A stretch of DNA of 64,000 nucleotides, taken from the NCBI RefSeq assembly GCF_002979555.1, contig NZ_PCOZ01000002.1, forward strand, positions 1 to 64,000. Direction: 5' to 3'. Source of the stretch: Pseudomonas sp. MYb60. Lineage in GTDB: Bacteria; Pseudomonadota; Gammaproteobacteria; Pseudomonadales; Pseudomonadaceae. Shown one piece after another: positions 1 to 8,589 of this stretch (the first letter of the stretch is position 1; each line of letters opens with the position of its first letter). The position numbers and the translations under genes were made by a program. Under the pieces are notes generated by a model, which saw only the letters and a program-made list of their open reading frames with translations, was not told the DNA's origin and did not search any database.

Positions 1-56
1 CGCTTGAACAACCCCCCCACGCCAATGGCCGCCGGCGTGTGGGGGTTGTTCAAGCG
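1..56. repeat. Long near-perfect inverted repeat (23-bp arms)
   Basis: Arms at 1-23 and 34-56 are reverse complements with a single mismatch (T at 40), separated by a 10-base loop. The tip is GC-rich, but no T-run follows on either strand, so it is not a classical intrinsic terminator. It may stabilise or end a transcript entering from the left of the window, or be a protein-binding palindrome. The left edge may be cut by the window. Confidence 0.6.
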
Positions 57-114
57 ATGAGGCCTTCAAAAACACCACCAATGCCTCTAGGCTAGCCCCA
101 GCCCATCTTGAGGA

Positions 115-744
115 ATGCCCATGTCCACCATGACCCTGTTCCACAACCCCGCCTCACCCTTCGTGCGCAAGGTTCGCGTCCTGCTGATCGAAACCGGCCA
201 GCAGGACCGCGTGGTGCTTCAAGCTTCCCTGCCGACGCCGATCCAGCCCGACCAGCAGGTGGTGCAAGGCAACCCTGTGGGCAAGATTCCGGCCCTGCGC
301 CTGGCCGACGGCTCGATGCTGCACGACAGCCGGGTGATCCTCGACTACCTCGACCACCAGCACGTCGGCAACCCGCTGATCCCCCGCGACGGCTCGGCCC
401 GCTGGCGGCGCCTGACCCTGGCTTCACTGGCCGACGGCATCATGGACGCCGCCGTACTGGTGCGCTACGAGACCGCCATGCGTCCGGTGGAGAAGCATTG
501 GGACCTGTGGCTCGATGAGCAGCGCAACAAGATCCGTCGCGCCCTCGCCGAGTTGGAAGCGGATGCGATTGCCGAGCTGACCAGCCACTTCGACATCGCC
601 GCCATCAGCGTGGCGTGTGCGTTGGGTTATCTAGATTTTCGCCATCCGGATATGCAATGGCGGTTGGATAACCCCCAGCTTGCGGCCTGGTATGCCGAGG
701 TCAGCGAACGTCCTTCGATGCAGCAGACCCAACCCCCGGCCTGA
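115..744 (+). CDS. Glutathione S-transferase family protein
   Basis: A 209-residue cytosolic GST-like protein. The thioredoxin-fold half (about residues 6-80) has the active-site region Ser14-Pro15-Phe near the N-terminus, the NPVGKIPA segment (53-60) carrying the cis-proline, and Asp71-Ser72, which normally grips the glutathione gamma-glutamyl group. A helical C-terminal half follows to about residue 200. Length is typical for YibF-like bacterial GSTs. The start at 115 is one of three nearby ATGs (115, 121, 130), and the exact one is uncertain. The gene stands alone and converges on creD with a REP hairpin between them. The family usually conjugates or reduces electrophiles with glutathione; no substrate can be read from the sequence. 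Confidence 0.88.
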   Translation: MPMSTMTLFHNPASPFVRKVRVLLIETGQQDRVVLQASLPTPIQPDQQVVQGNPVGKIPALRLADGSMLHDSRVILDYLDHQHVGNPLIPRDGSARWRRLTLASLADGIMDAAVLVRYETAMRPVEKHWDLWLDEQRNKIRRALAELEADAIAELTSHFDIAAISVACALGYLDFRHPDMQWRLDNPQLAAWYAEVSERPSMQQTQPPA

Positions 745-757
745 AGTCCACCACTGT

Positions 758-792
758 CCACTGTGGGAGGGGGCTTGCCCCTCCCACAGTGG
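758..792. repeat. REP palindrome between convergent genes
   Basis: Perfect 15-bp arms (758-772 and 778-792) around a GCTTG loop, core GTGGGAGGGG. It is a single P. fluorescens-type REP hairpin between the stop codons of the GST gene and creD, where it could also block read-through in both directions. Confidence 0.85.
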
Positions 793-856
793 CCAACGAT
801 GTGGTTGAGATAGTCGACAAGACTGGCCTTCATCTGCTGATCCTCGCGCAACCCGA

Positions 857-2230
857 TCATTGCACCGCCTCCAGATCAAACTGCAACGGCTCCACCGCCT
901 TGCGCTTGCCCACGCCATACCAATCCAGTTTGCGCGTCAGCACCATCACCGTGCCGAGCAAACCGAACAGCAGCAGCGAGCCCATCAGCAACGCGTAATC
1001 CTCGGCACTCAACAGCCCATACAACAAGCCATACAACGCTGCCAACCCCGCCGAAAACCCTAGCCCGTGGCGGACGCTGCGCAGCACGTGGCACACATAG
1101 AAGCCAATCAACAACACACAGGCACTGGCGGAAATCAGATAGGCCAGGGCAAACCCGATGTGCTCGGACAGCGACAACAGCAGCAGGTAGAAGAACGCCA
1201 GCGCAAAACCCACCAGGGCGTACTGCACCGGGTGCACCGCCAGGTTCTTGAGCACTTCGAACAGGAAGAAGCCGGCAAACGTCAGGGCGATGAACAGCAG
1301 CGCGTATTTGATCGCGCGGTCGCTCTTGAGGTACTGGTCCACCGGGTCGATGAAATTGACGCCGAAGCTGCGGTTGTTGAAGTCGTTGCAGCCTTGCCCA
1401 TCGAGGCAGGTCTGCAGCGCCTGTTCGAGGTTGGTGGAAAAGAACGAGGTCTGCCAGTTAGCGGTAAAACCGCTGTCGGTGATTTCACGCTTGGCCGGCA
1501 GGAAGTTGCCGATAAAGCTCGGATGCGGCCAGTTGGAGGCCAGTGACACCTGGCTGGTCTTGCCCACCGGCACCACTTGCAGCTGTTCGGTGCCTTGCAG
1601 GCGCAGGTCGAACGCGAAGTTCACGACGTAAGGTTTTTTGCTGTCCTGTACCGGCAGCGCCACGTGCACGCCCTCCCCCAGCCAGTCCACCTGGGAACCC
1701 GGTTCGAAGTCCAACTGCTGGCCGCCCAGTTCCAGCTTCAACGCGTTCTCGATGCCGCGAATATCGCTGATGCCCACTGCGAGGAACGCCGGTTCGAAAC
1801 GGTAGTCGGCAAAGTCTTCGGTAATGCCCAGTTGCGCCGGCAACTCGAAATGCCCGCTGATGCGGTTGTCGGCATGGAACAGCCGCGCCTGGTAGATGCC
1901 CCGTGCCCGCAGTTCGGTCTGCACCTTGCCGTCGAGGGCAAAACTGTCCGGCAGGAAGTACAGACGGCCGCGCTCTTCACGGGTGACTTCATAGCGTTTG
2001 TTGAGCTTTTCATTGAGCTTCCACTCGCGCACCGTCTTGCGGTACGGCACCACCATCACCGGGCCGGTGAGGCGCTGGGCGTAACTGGAGCTGCGGGCGA
2101 TGTCCATCAATACGCCGTCGCGCAGGGCCTGACGGTCGCTGATGATGCCGTTGATCATCAACAATGGAATCAGCAACAACACAATCAACAGCGCAATTGC
2201 GCCAAGTTTGAAAAGCAGACTGCGGTTCAT
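857..2230 (-). CDS. creD: Inner-membrane protein CreD
   Basis: A 457-residue member of the CreD family. One N-terminal membrane helix (about residues 8-28) is followed by a large soluble, presumably periplasmic domain (about 30-305) and a C-terminal block of about five membrane helices (about 308-430). The family is induced by the CreBC two-component system in enterics and Pseudomonas and is linked to envelope stress and beta-lactam response; its molecular function is not established. It lies 51 bp downstream of creC in the same direction, so it is probably the last gene of a creB-creC-creD unit. No TTCAC-N6-TTCAC cre tag was seen in the short creC-creD gap. Confidence 0.93.
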   Translation of the reverse strand: MNRSLLFKLGAIALLIVLLLIPLLMINGIISDRQALRDGVLMDIARSSSYAQRLTGPVMVVPYRKTVREWKLNEKLNKRYEVTREERGRLYFLPDSFALDGKVQTELRARGIYQARLFHADNRISGHFELPAQLGITEDFADYRFEPAFLAVGISDIRGIENALKLELGGQQLDFEPGSQVDWLGEGVHVALPVQDSKKPYVVNFAFDLRLQGTEQLQVVPVGKTSQVSLASNWPHPSFIGNFLPAKREITDSGFTANWQTSFFSTNLEQALQTCLDGQGCNDFNNRSFGVNFIDPVDQYLKSDRAIKYALLFIALTFAGFFLFEVLKNLAVHPVQYALVGFALAFFYLLLLSLSEHIGFALAYLISASACVLLIGFYVCHVLRSVRHGLGFSAGLAALYGLLYGLLSAEDYALLMGSLLLFGLLGTVMVLTRKLDWYGVGKRKAVEPLQFDLEAVQ

Positions 2231-2281
2231 GGGACTCTCCCTGTTTGGTTGCAGAGAGTCTGGGCAGCCTGTGTGGGCGGT

Positions 2282-3721
2282 TTATGTGGGCAATGTGGAG
2301 ACTGTGTGGAGAAGCAGCACCACTTGCACACCGCCCGGCACGTTGCCGATACGCAATGTACCGCCATGCAGCTTGGCCACTTCCTCGACAAAATTGAGGC
2401 CCAGCCCCGTGCTTTTGCGCCCGCTGGCCGGCCGTGGCAGCGAGTAGAAGCGCTCGCTCAGGCGCGGCAGGGCGTAGTCGGGAATCGGTGAGGCCTGGTT
2501 GAACAGGGTCACCTCAACGTCGTTGTGCTGCGTGTGCGCGCTGAACGTCAAGGTGCCGCCGGGCGGAGTGAAATCCAATGCGTTGTCGAGCAGATTGCCC
2601 AGGGCCTGGCGCAGCAGGAACGGCTCGCCGAACACCTGCACTTCAGCACCGATCGCCTGTTCGACGTGCAAGCCTGCGCCCTCGACCCTCGCGCACTGAG
2701 CCTTGAGCACATCCTCGACCAGCGCCGCCAGCGGGATGCTCACCTGCTCTTCCAGGCCCTGACGTTGCTCCACTTGCGCCAGGTTCAGCAGGCGTTCGAT
2801 CAATTGCTGCAGGCGCGCGCTTTCGCTGTCGATATTGCCGACGAATCGCTGCTGTTGCTCGTGGCTCATGTCGCCTTGCAACAATTCTGCCGCGCCGCGA
2901 ATCGCCGCCAGCGGGCTTTTCAATTCGTGGGTCAGGGTGTGCACGTAATGCTCGACGTAAGCCTTCCCTTCCAACTGCGTGCGCATGTGCTCCACGGCGG
3001 TGGACAACTGCTTCAGCTCGCCGCCCCGGTAATGCGGCAACTCGGCGCGCCGCCCTTCGCTGACGGCCTCGGCGTAGGCCGTGAGCCTGCGCAGCGCCAC
3101 GCTCAACCACCACGACAACAAGGCGCCGAGCAACAGGCCCAGCACCACCAGCCCAGCGCCGTACCACAGCAGGCGCCGCTCGGTGCGGTCGACGTAAGGC
3201 TGCAACGAACTGTTGGGCTTGGCCACGGTGACCACGCCGATGATCTGGCCGTTGTCACGGATCGGCGCGCCCACGTGCATCACCGAGGAGGTGGCATCCT
3301 CGGCATCGCTGCGGGTAGAGCGGGCGCCGTATTCGCCGCGCAACGTCAGGTACACGTCGTTCCACTTCGAATAGTCCTGGCCCACTGCTTCGCCCGTGGA
3401 GTCGAGCAATACGGTGCCCTTGGCGTCGGTCACGTAGATGCGGTGGTTGACCTGGTTCTTGGGCAGGCCCCAGATGGTCGCGCCTGGCTGGCGATTGCCG
3501 TAGGCCTTGAGCAGTTCGGGCCAGTGGCTTTGGCCCAGCGTGTTGTTCTTCACGTCATCGCGCAGGATCTCGGCCAGCAGGTTGGCAGTGTCCACCAGGG
3601 TTTCTTCAGTGGACTGGCGCACGCCGGGGCGGATCTCCTTCATCACGGTGCTGAGCACGAAATAGCCGGTGAGGCCGATAAACAGCGCGTACACCAGGAA
3701 GATCCGCAGCCCCAGGCGCAT
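2282..3721 (-). CDS. creC: Two-component sensor histidine kinase CreC
   Basis: A 479-residue inner-membrane kinase. It has an N-terminal helix (about 6-26), a periplasmic sensor domain (about 27-185), a second helix (about 186-208), a HAMP-like linker, and a HisKA domain with the phospho-acceptor His265 in THELKSP. The ATPase domain follows, with an N-box (LLDNALDFTP) and a GLGL G-box near the C-terminus. Its ATG overlaps the creB stop by one base (TGATG), showing translational coupling. By family it phosphorylates CreB. The signal is unknown here; in other bacteria Cre responds to carbon metabolism or to low-molecular-weight PBP inhibition. Confidence 0.94.
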   Translation of the reverse strand: MRLGLRIFLVYALFIGLTGYFVLSTVMKEIRPGVRQSTEETLVDTANLLAEILRDDVKNNTLGQSHWPELLKAYGNRQPGATIWGLPKNQVNHRIYVTDAKGTVLLDSTGEAVGQDYSKWNDVYLTLRGEYGARSTRSDAEDATSSVMHVGAPIRDNGQIIGVVTVAKPNSSLQPYVDRTERRLLWYGAGLVVLGLLLGALLSWWLSVALRRLTAYAEAVSEGRRAELPHYRGGELKQLSTAVEHMRTQLEGKAYVEHYVHTLTHELKSPLAAIRGAAELLQGDMSHEQQQRFVGNIDSESARLQQLIERLLNLAQVEQRQGLEEQVSIPLAALVEDVLKAQCARVEGAGLHVEQAIGAEVQVFGEPFLLRQALGNLLDNALDFTPPGGTLTFSAHTQHNDVEVTLFNQASPIPDYALPRLSERFYSLPRPASGRKSTGLGLNFVEEVAKLHGGTLRIGNVPGGVQVVLLLHTVSTLPT

Positions 3722-4389
3722 CAGCTGCTGCCCGGGCTGTAGCTGTAGCCGAGGCCGCGATGGGTCTGGATGGGCTCGGCATCGGCGGCCACGCTGCGTA
3801 ACTTGGCGCGCAGGCTCTTGATATGGCTATCGATATTGCGCTCGTAGCCGGCATCCGCCGCCACCCCCACCGCATCCAGCAGTTGCTCGCGGCTGAAGAC
3901 ACGCTCGGGCTGCTCCAGCAGGTTTTGCAGCAAGCGGAATTCGTGACGCGTGAGGCTCAGGGGCTGGCCGCGATAGGTGATCTGCATGCGCTCCAGGTCC
4001 ACCTGGAACACCGAAGGGGCAACGCCCGGGCCAATGCGCTTGAGGATCGCCCGCACCCGCGCCGTCACTTCCCGTGGGCTGAACGGCTTGACCACATAGT
4101 CGTCGGCGCCGATCTCCAGCCCCACCACGCGGTCGATCTCGCCATCGCGGGCGCTGAGGAACATCACCGGCACTTCGCTGAACCGGCGCAGCTGCTTGCA
4201 GGTTTCAAACCCGGTGATGTCCGGCAGGCCGATGTCGAGGATGATCAAATCGGCCGGCGTCTGGCGCTGATGGGCCAGCGCCTCCTGGCCAAGACTCAGC
4301 CAGGTGGTGGTGAAGCCTTCGCCTTGCAGGGCGAATATCAGCGTGTCGGCGATGGCCGCTTCGTCTTCGACAATCAGGATGTGGGGCAT
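3721..4389 (-). CDS. creB: Response regulator CreB (OmpR/PhoB type)
   Basis: A 222-residue response regulator. The receiver domain (1 to about 118) has acidic residues near position 9 and the phosphorylation site Asp52 in LDIGLPD. The C-terminal winged-helix DNA-binding domain (about 125-220) contains the usual LTRHEFRLL segment. It is first of the cre genes, nine bases after the preceding retropepsin-like gene and overlapping creC by one base. The four genes on this strand may therefore share a promoter upstream of 4899. CreB of other species binds a tandem TTCAC motif; none was seen next to these genes. Confidence 0.94.
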   Translation of the reverse strand: MPHILIVEDEAAIADTLIFALQGEGFTTTWLSLGQEALAHQRQTPADLIILDIGLPDITGFETCKQLRRFSEVPVMFLSARDGEIDRVVGLEIGADDYVVKPFSPREVTARVRAILKRIGPGVAPSVFQVDLERMQITYRGQPLSLTRHEFRLLQNLLEQPERVFSREQLLDAVGVAADAGYERNIDSHIKSLRAKLRSVAADAEPIQTHRGLGYSYSPGSS

Positions 4390-4398
4390 GGGGCTCTG

Positions 4399-4899
4399 TC
4401 AGCAGTCCGGTTTGTCGGCAGTGTAACGGCGGGCCGGGTTTACCGCTGCGCCGAATTCACGCAGGGCCTTGGCGCCGATCAACAACGGGTAGTTGAAGCT
4501 GCTGCGGTCGGTGAGGTTGACCTCGACGGTGCGCTTGACGTCGCCCAGGCACATCTCCAGGTCGATCACTGGGCGCTTGGCCACGGCGGGTTCGTCCTTC
4601 TCGTCGTCTTCGTCGGCGCGGCTCTTGATCTTGCTGATGCGCGCCACCTTGTGTTCGTAGACCTTGTTGGACGCGTCCTTGCCGCCAAGGCGGAAGCGCA
4701 CCCAGTCGTCGCCGTCACGGGTGAACGTCTCGATGTCGCGGGCCGACAGCGAGGCCGTGAGGGCGCCGGTGTCCATCTTGGCCTTGAAGGTTTCGCCGAT
4801 CTCCGGCAACTGGATGTATTCATAGCGACCGTAGAGGGTCGGCTCGGCGGCCATGACGGGCAAGGCAGCCAGGGCGAGGGAGGCTAATAGCAGTTTCAC
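4399..4899 (-). CDS. Periplasmic retropepsin-like (ATP-dependent zinc protease family) protein
   Basis: A 166-residue protein with a Sec signal peptide (1 to about 18, ending VMA-AEP) and the DUF785/RimB-like fold often labelled ATP-dependent zinc protease. The MDTGALTASL stretch at about residues 42-51 resembles the DTGA active site of retroviral-type aspartic proteases, and IGAKALREFG near the end is the second family hallmark. A charged insert (about 95-110, rich in Asp, Glu and Lys) interrupts the fold. It differs from cytosolic RimB by its signal peptide. It is nine bases upstream of creB and probably co-transcribed, so a role in the Cre envelope response is plausible but unproven. Confidence 0.8.
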   Translation of the reverse strand: MKLLLASLALAALPVMAAEPTLYGRYEYIQLPEIGETFKAKMDTGALTASLSARDIETFTRDGDDWVRFRLGGKDASNKVYEHKVARISKIKSRADEDDEKDEPAVAKRPVIDLEMCLGDVKRTVEVNLTDRSSFNYPLLIGAKALREFGAAVNPARRYTADKPDC

Positions 4900-5072
4900 G
4901 AAGTGATTTCCTCGGAAAGAAGTAGGCGGATTCTAGACCGCAAAGGCAGCGCTTAGTTAGCTCACCCCAGCATAACCGGCACATTGTGAAACATTCGTCC
5001 GGCGAATTCGGATTTGGCCTCTAGACTCAAGCTGCTTATCATGACCCGCCCACAGGATTCCAAGAGTTACTT

Positions 5073-5960
5073 ATGCGCCGCCTGCTCACCGGCTGTTTTG
5101 TCTCACTGCTATTGTTGCTCAACACCCTGGTCCTGATCGGGCCGTTGATGGTGTTTGCCCTGCTCAAGCTGGTCGCGCCCGGACGGTACCGTGACTACAT
5201 GTCCTGGGCGGTGATGTGGATCGCCGAGACCTGGGCCGAGATCGACAAGCTCATCTTTGCCCTGTGTATCCCCACCCAGTGGGACATTCGCGGCGGCGAA
5301 GACCTGCGCGGCGACACCTCCTACCTGGTGATCAGCAACCACCAATCCTGGGTCGACATTCCCGCGCTGATCCAGGCGCTCAACCGGCGCACGCCGTTCT
5401 TCAAGTTCTTCCTGAAAAAAGAGCTGATCTGGGTGCCGTTCCTCGGCCTGGCGTGGTGGGCGCTGGATTACCCGTTCATGAAGCGCTACACCAAGGCGTT
5501 CCTGGCCAAGCACCCGGAGCTGGCGGGGCAGGATCTGAAGATCACCCGGCAAGCCTGCGAACTGTTCAAGCGCCAGCCCGTGACGGTGGTGAACTACCTG
5601 GAAGGCACACGGTTCAGCGAGGCCAAACGCACGCAGCAGCAGTCACCGTTCTCACGGTTGCTCAGGCCCAAGGCGGGTGGCGTGGCGTTTGTATTGGCGG
5701 CGATGGGTGAACAGCTGGATGCGATCCTGGATGTCACCGTGGTGTATCCACAGGCGAGGATTCCGGGCTTCTGGGACTTGATCAGCGGCGCGGTGCCGAA
5801 GGTGATCATCGATATCCGCACCCGCGAGCTGGACCCGGCGTTGTGGCGGGGGGATTACGAGAACGATCCGGCGTTTCGCCAGACCGTCCAGAACTGGGTC
5901 AACCAGCTCTGGATGGAGAAAGATGCGCGCATCGAACACCTGCGCGCAGAGCAGGCTTAG
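5073..5960 (+). CDS. 1-acyl-glycerol-3-phosphate acyltransferase family protein (YihG-like)
   Basis: A 295-residue membrane acyltransferase of the PlsC superfamily. An N-terminal hydrophobic segment (about 5-35) anchors it. The catalytic NHQSWVD motif gives His90 and Asp95 (HX4D), and EGTRFS further on is the glycerol-phosphate binding block. Length and motif spacing match the YihG/YihU-type acyltransferases that move acyl chains to lysophospholipid. It is read away from the cre unit. Its stop codon shares bases with the stop of the convergent DUF2780 gene, leaving no room for a terminator. Confidence 0.85.
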   Translation: MRRLLTGCFVSLLLLLNTLVLIGPLMVFALLKLVAPGRYRDYMSWAVMWIAETWAEIDKLIFALCIPTQWDIRGGEDLRGDTSYLVISNHQSWVDIPALIQALNRRTPFFKFFLKKELIWVPFLGLAWWALDYPFMKRYTKAFLAKHPELAGQDLKITRQACELFKRQPVTVVNYLEGTRFSEAKRTQQQSPFSRLLRPKAGGVAFVLAAMGEQLDAILDVTVVYPQARIPGFWDLISGAVPKVIIDIRTRELDPALWRGDYENDPAFRQTVQNWVNQLWMEKDARIEHLRAEQA

Positions 5961-6529
5961 CTGCCGGTGCCCCAGGCCTGGGCCAATTTGCCCAGCACCG
6001 AACTGCTGGCCCCCTCGCCGCCCAGGTATTGCAGGATCACCGGCGCAAACTGGCCGATCATGCCGCTGTCCATGCCCAGGGCACTGAACGCGGTGTTCAA
6101 ATCATTGGTGTCCTTTACGTTACCCAGCAGGCCGTCCAGGCCGCTGGTCTTGCTGCCGCCGGTCTGGCCGAGCATGCCGCTCAAGGCGCCGAGGCTGCCC
6201 AACGCGTTGTTGCCCGACAATTGGTCGAGGCCCGGCACGCTGTTGCCCAGTTGCGAGTAGTCATTGCCGCTCAGCTTGTTCTTGGCCAGGCCCAACATGG
6301 CGCCGGTGCCGCCAATGGCTTGCTCTGGGGTGATATTGAGTTGTGAGGTCAGCGCGCCTAGCAGGCCGGCCGTCTCTGACGACGGCGCGGCGGCAGCGGC
6401 TTTGTTGCTGCCACCCTGCATGCCGGAGATGGCATTGGCGGCGTCGCCAAGGCTGAAACCTGCGGCGAACGCCGGGCCGGCCGCCAGGGTCATCAGGCAG
6501 GAAAGGGCGAAACCGCGTGAAATCTTCAT
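5957..6529 (-). CDS. DUF2780 family secreted protein
   Basis: A 190-residue protein with a clear signal peptide (1-22, ending AFA). The remainder is rich in Gly, Ala, Ser and Leu and matches the DUF2780 (VcgC/VcgE-like) family. The frame stays open further upstream, but the ATG at 6529, which gives MKISRGF and a signal peptide, is the sensible start. It converges on and overlaps the acyltransferase gene by four bases. Function is unknown in the family; the composition suggests a flexible extracytoplasmic protein. Confidence 0.82.
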   Translation of the reverse strand: MKISRGFALSCLMTLAAGPAFAAGFSLGDAANAISGMQGGSNKAAAAAPSSETAGLLGALTSQLNITPEQAIGGTGAMLGLAKNKLSGNDYSQLGNSVPGLDQLSGNNALGSLGALSGMLGQTGGSKTSGLDGLLGNVKDTNDLNTAFSALGMDSGMIGQFAPVILQYLGGEGASSSVLGKLAQAWGTGS

Positions 6530-6665
6530 TGGAACAACCTCTGGGAATAGGTGCGAAAGCAGGCGTTGGACTGAGTATCCAGCACATTGTTCCGGGGCTT
6601 GCGAGGAACCCGATGCCCGGGTCGCAGTCCATGAAAGGCTTTCAATTTCTGCCAGGAACCACCCC

Positions 6666-7124
6666 ATGAGCGCCACCCGCCACACCGTGCCCGAGCCAAA
6701 GCCGCCGTTCTGGAACCCGCCCCGCGTATTCATCGGGGTGTGCCTCGCCATCGTCGCCGGCCTCGGCGGTGCGCTCTACACCCAAGACAACGTCAAGTCC
6801 GCCGCGACGCTGGTGACAACCGCCCAGCAACCGGCCGCGCAGTTGATGGCGCACAAGGATTACCTGGAAGTTGAACCTATTGCGACCACTGCGCCAGAGC
6901 CGGATCGCAGCCTGGAACTGTGGGCAATGCCCGAAGGCAAGGCGCCGGTGTCACTGGGACTGTTGCCGGAGGACGGCAAAGGCATCATCGGTTTGAACCC
7001 GCGCCAGCAGGAATCCATCAGCAAGCCGGTGGAGTTGATGGTGAGTTCGGAAACCAAGGGTGGGTCGGTGAGCAAGCAACCGACGGGGCCGACGGTGTAT
7101 CAAGGCGCGCTGGCCTACCGTTGA
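6666..7124 (+). CDS. Short anti-sigma-K (RskA C-terminal)-like membrane protein
   Basis: A 152-residue protein with a cytoplasmic tail of about 20 residues, one membrane helix (about 22-42), and a periplasmic part ending in a pattern like the RskA/anti-sigma-K C-terminal domain (LELWAMPEGKAPVSLGLLP, then a PTGPTVYQG tail). The zinc-binding N-terminal domain that would hold a sigma factor is absent. Upstream DNA in this frame is only the reverse of the DUF2780 gene, and no sigma factor gene lies next to it. It is either a stand-alone sensor-like remnant or a protein with a different role. The start at ATG 6666 fits the hydrophobic segment. Confidence 0.6.
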   Translation: MSATRHTVPEPKPPFWNPPRVFIGVCLAIVAGLGGALYTQDNVKSAATLVTTAQQPAAQLMAHKDYLEVEPIATTAPEPDRSLELWAMPEGKAPVSLGLLPEDGKGIIGLNPRQQESISKPVELMVSSETKGGSVSKQPTGPTVYQGALAYR

Positions 7125-7145
7125 TCCTCCAGACGCCAAAAAACA

Positions 7146-7176
7146 ATGTGGGAGGGGGGCAAGCCCACTCCCACAC
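7146..7176. repeat. REP palindrome (degenerate)
   Basis: Core TGTGGGAGGGG with an inverted CTCCCACA arm, a few mismatches inside. It sits between convergent genes (RskA-like protein and fdhA). Confidence 0.75.
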
Positions 7177-7199
7177 TTGGATCTCTGTGTATCCGGGAT

Positions 7200-8399
7200 T
7201 TATGCAGCGCTGAAGAGCTTGTGCGGATCGATCACAAATTTCTTCGGCACGCCGGCATCGAACTCGCCGTAGCCTTTTGGCGCATCGTCCAGGCTGATCA
7301 CTTGCACGCCCACGATCTCGGCGATGTTGATACGGTCCCACATGATCGCTTGCATCAGCGCGCGGTTGTATTTCATTACCGGGGTCTGGCCGGTGTGGAA
7401 GCTGTGGGATTTGGCCCAGCCAAGGCCGAAGCGGATGCTCAGGCTACCCATCTTGGCGGCAGCGTCGACGGCGCCCGGGTCTTCGGTGACGTAGAGGCCC
7501 GGAATACCGATCTTGCCTGCAACACGCACCACCCCCATCAACGAGTTGAGTACGGTGGCCGGGGCTTCGGCCTTGACGCCGTCGTGCCCGTGACCGCGAG
7601 CTTCGAAACCTACGCAGTCAACTGCGCAGTCCACTTCAGGCTCGCCCAGCAGTGCAGCGATCTGTTCGTGCAGCGGCGTGTCCTGGGACAGGTCGACCAC
7701 CTCGAAACCCTGGGCCTTGGCGTGGGCCAGGCGGACCGTGTTGACGTCGCCGATGATCACCACCGCCGCGCCCAACAGGCGTGCCGAAGCCGCCGCTGCC
7801 AGGCCGACCGGGCCCGCACCCGCGATGTACACCGTGCTGCCAGGGCCAACGCCCGCCGTGACGGCGCCGTGGTAACCGGTTGGGAGAATGTCCGAGAGGC
7901 AGGTCAGGTCACGGATTTTCTCCATGGCCTTGTCGCGGTCCGGCAGCTTGAGCAGGTTGAAGTCGGCGTAGGGCACCAGCACGTATTCGGCCTGGCCGCC
8001 GGTCCAGTCGCCCATGTCGACGTAGCCGTAGGCGCCACCGGCACGCGCCGGGTTGACGGTCAGGCACACGCCGGTGTGTTGCTCCTTGCACGAGCGGCAG
8101 CGGCCGCAGGCGACGTTGAAAGGGACGGAAACCAGATCGCCGATCTTCAGGTTCTCGACGTCGCTGCCCTTCTCGATCACCTCACCGGTAATTTCGTGAC
8201 CGAGCACCAGGCCGGTCTGGGCAGTGGTACGGCCGCGCACCATGTGTTGGTCGGAGCCGCAGATGTTGGTGGAGACCACGCGCAGGATGACGCCGTGCTC
8301 GATCTTCCTGCCACGGGGGTCCTGCATTTTGGGATAGTCGATTTTCTGTACTTCGACCTTGCCGTTGCCGAGATACACGACACCACGATTACCAGACAT
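7200..8399 (-). CDS. fdhA: Glutathione-independent formaldehyde dehydrogenase
   Basis: A 399-residue zinc-dependent medium-chain dehydrogenase that oxidises formaldehyde to formate with NAD without added glutathione. Visible features are the catalytic zinc ligands Cys47 and His68-Glu69, structural-zinc cysteines 98, 101, 104 and 112, and a Rossmann segment with GAGPVGLAAAA. Length matches the P. putida enzyme. It is the last gene of the leftward glyA-sox-purU-fdhA run, where it would remove the formaldehyde released by sarcosine oxidase. A REPIN separates it from purU. Confidence 0.95.
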   Translation of the reverse strand: MSGNRGVVYLGNGKVEVQKIDYPKMQDPRGRKIEHGVILRVVSTNICGSDQHMVRGRTTAQTGLVLGHEITGEVIEKGSDVENLKIGDLVSVPFNVACGRCRSCKEQHTGVCLTVNPARAGGAYGYVDMGDWTGGQAEYVLVPYADFNLLKLPDRDKAMEKIRDLTCLSDILPTGYHGAVTAGVGPGSTVYIAGAGPVGLAAAASARLLGAAVVIIGDVNTVRLAHAKAQGFEVVDLSQDTPLHEQIAALLGEPEVDCAVDCVGFEARGHGHDGVKAEAPATVLNSLMGVVRVAGKIGIPGLYVTEDPGAVDAAAKMGSLSIRFGLGWAKSHSFHTGQTPVMKYNRALMQAIMWDRINIAEIVGVQVISLDDAPKGYGEFDAGVPKKFVIDPHKLFSAA

Positions 8400-8504
8400 G
8401 CTTTCACCTCGCTGTTGTTTTTATGGACCCGCGCTGCCCTTGGGTGGGTAGCGCGTTAAATGCTCGGGTACAGATGCTGTTTCTTGTGTTGTTTGTCAGG
8501 GCCT

Positions 8505-8577
8505 CATCGGGGGTAAGCCCCCTCCCACATTTTGACCGCGCCGCCAATCACGTGTGGGAGGGGGCTTGCCCCCGATG
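8505..8577. repeat. REPIN (two inverted REPs) between purU and fdhA
   Basis: Two REP units in opposite orientation (8505-8530 and 8552-8577) around a spacer of about 20 bases. The outer ends are ATCGGGGG and CCCCCGAT. It lies within the apparent operon. Confidence 0.85.
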
Positions 8578-8589
8578 GCGTCACGTCAG

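Noticed and set aside
2231..5072. CreB binding tags (TTCAC-N6-TTCAC)
   Set aside because: Looked for in the gaps around creB, creC and creD; no tandem TTCAC with six-base spacing found.
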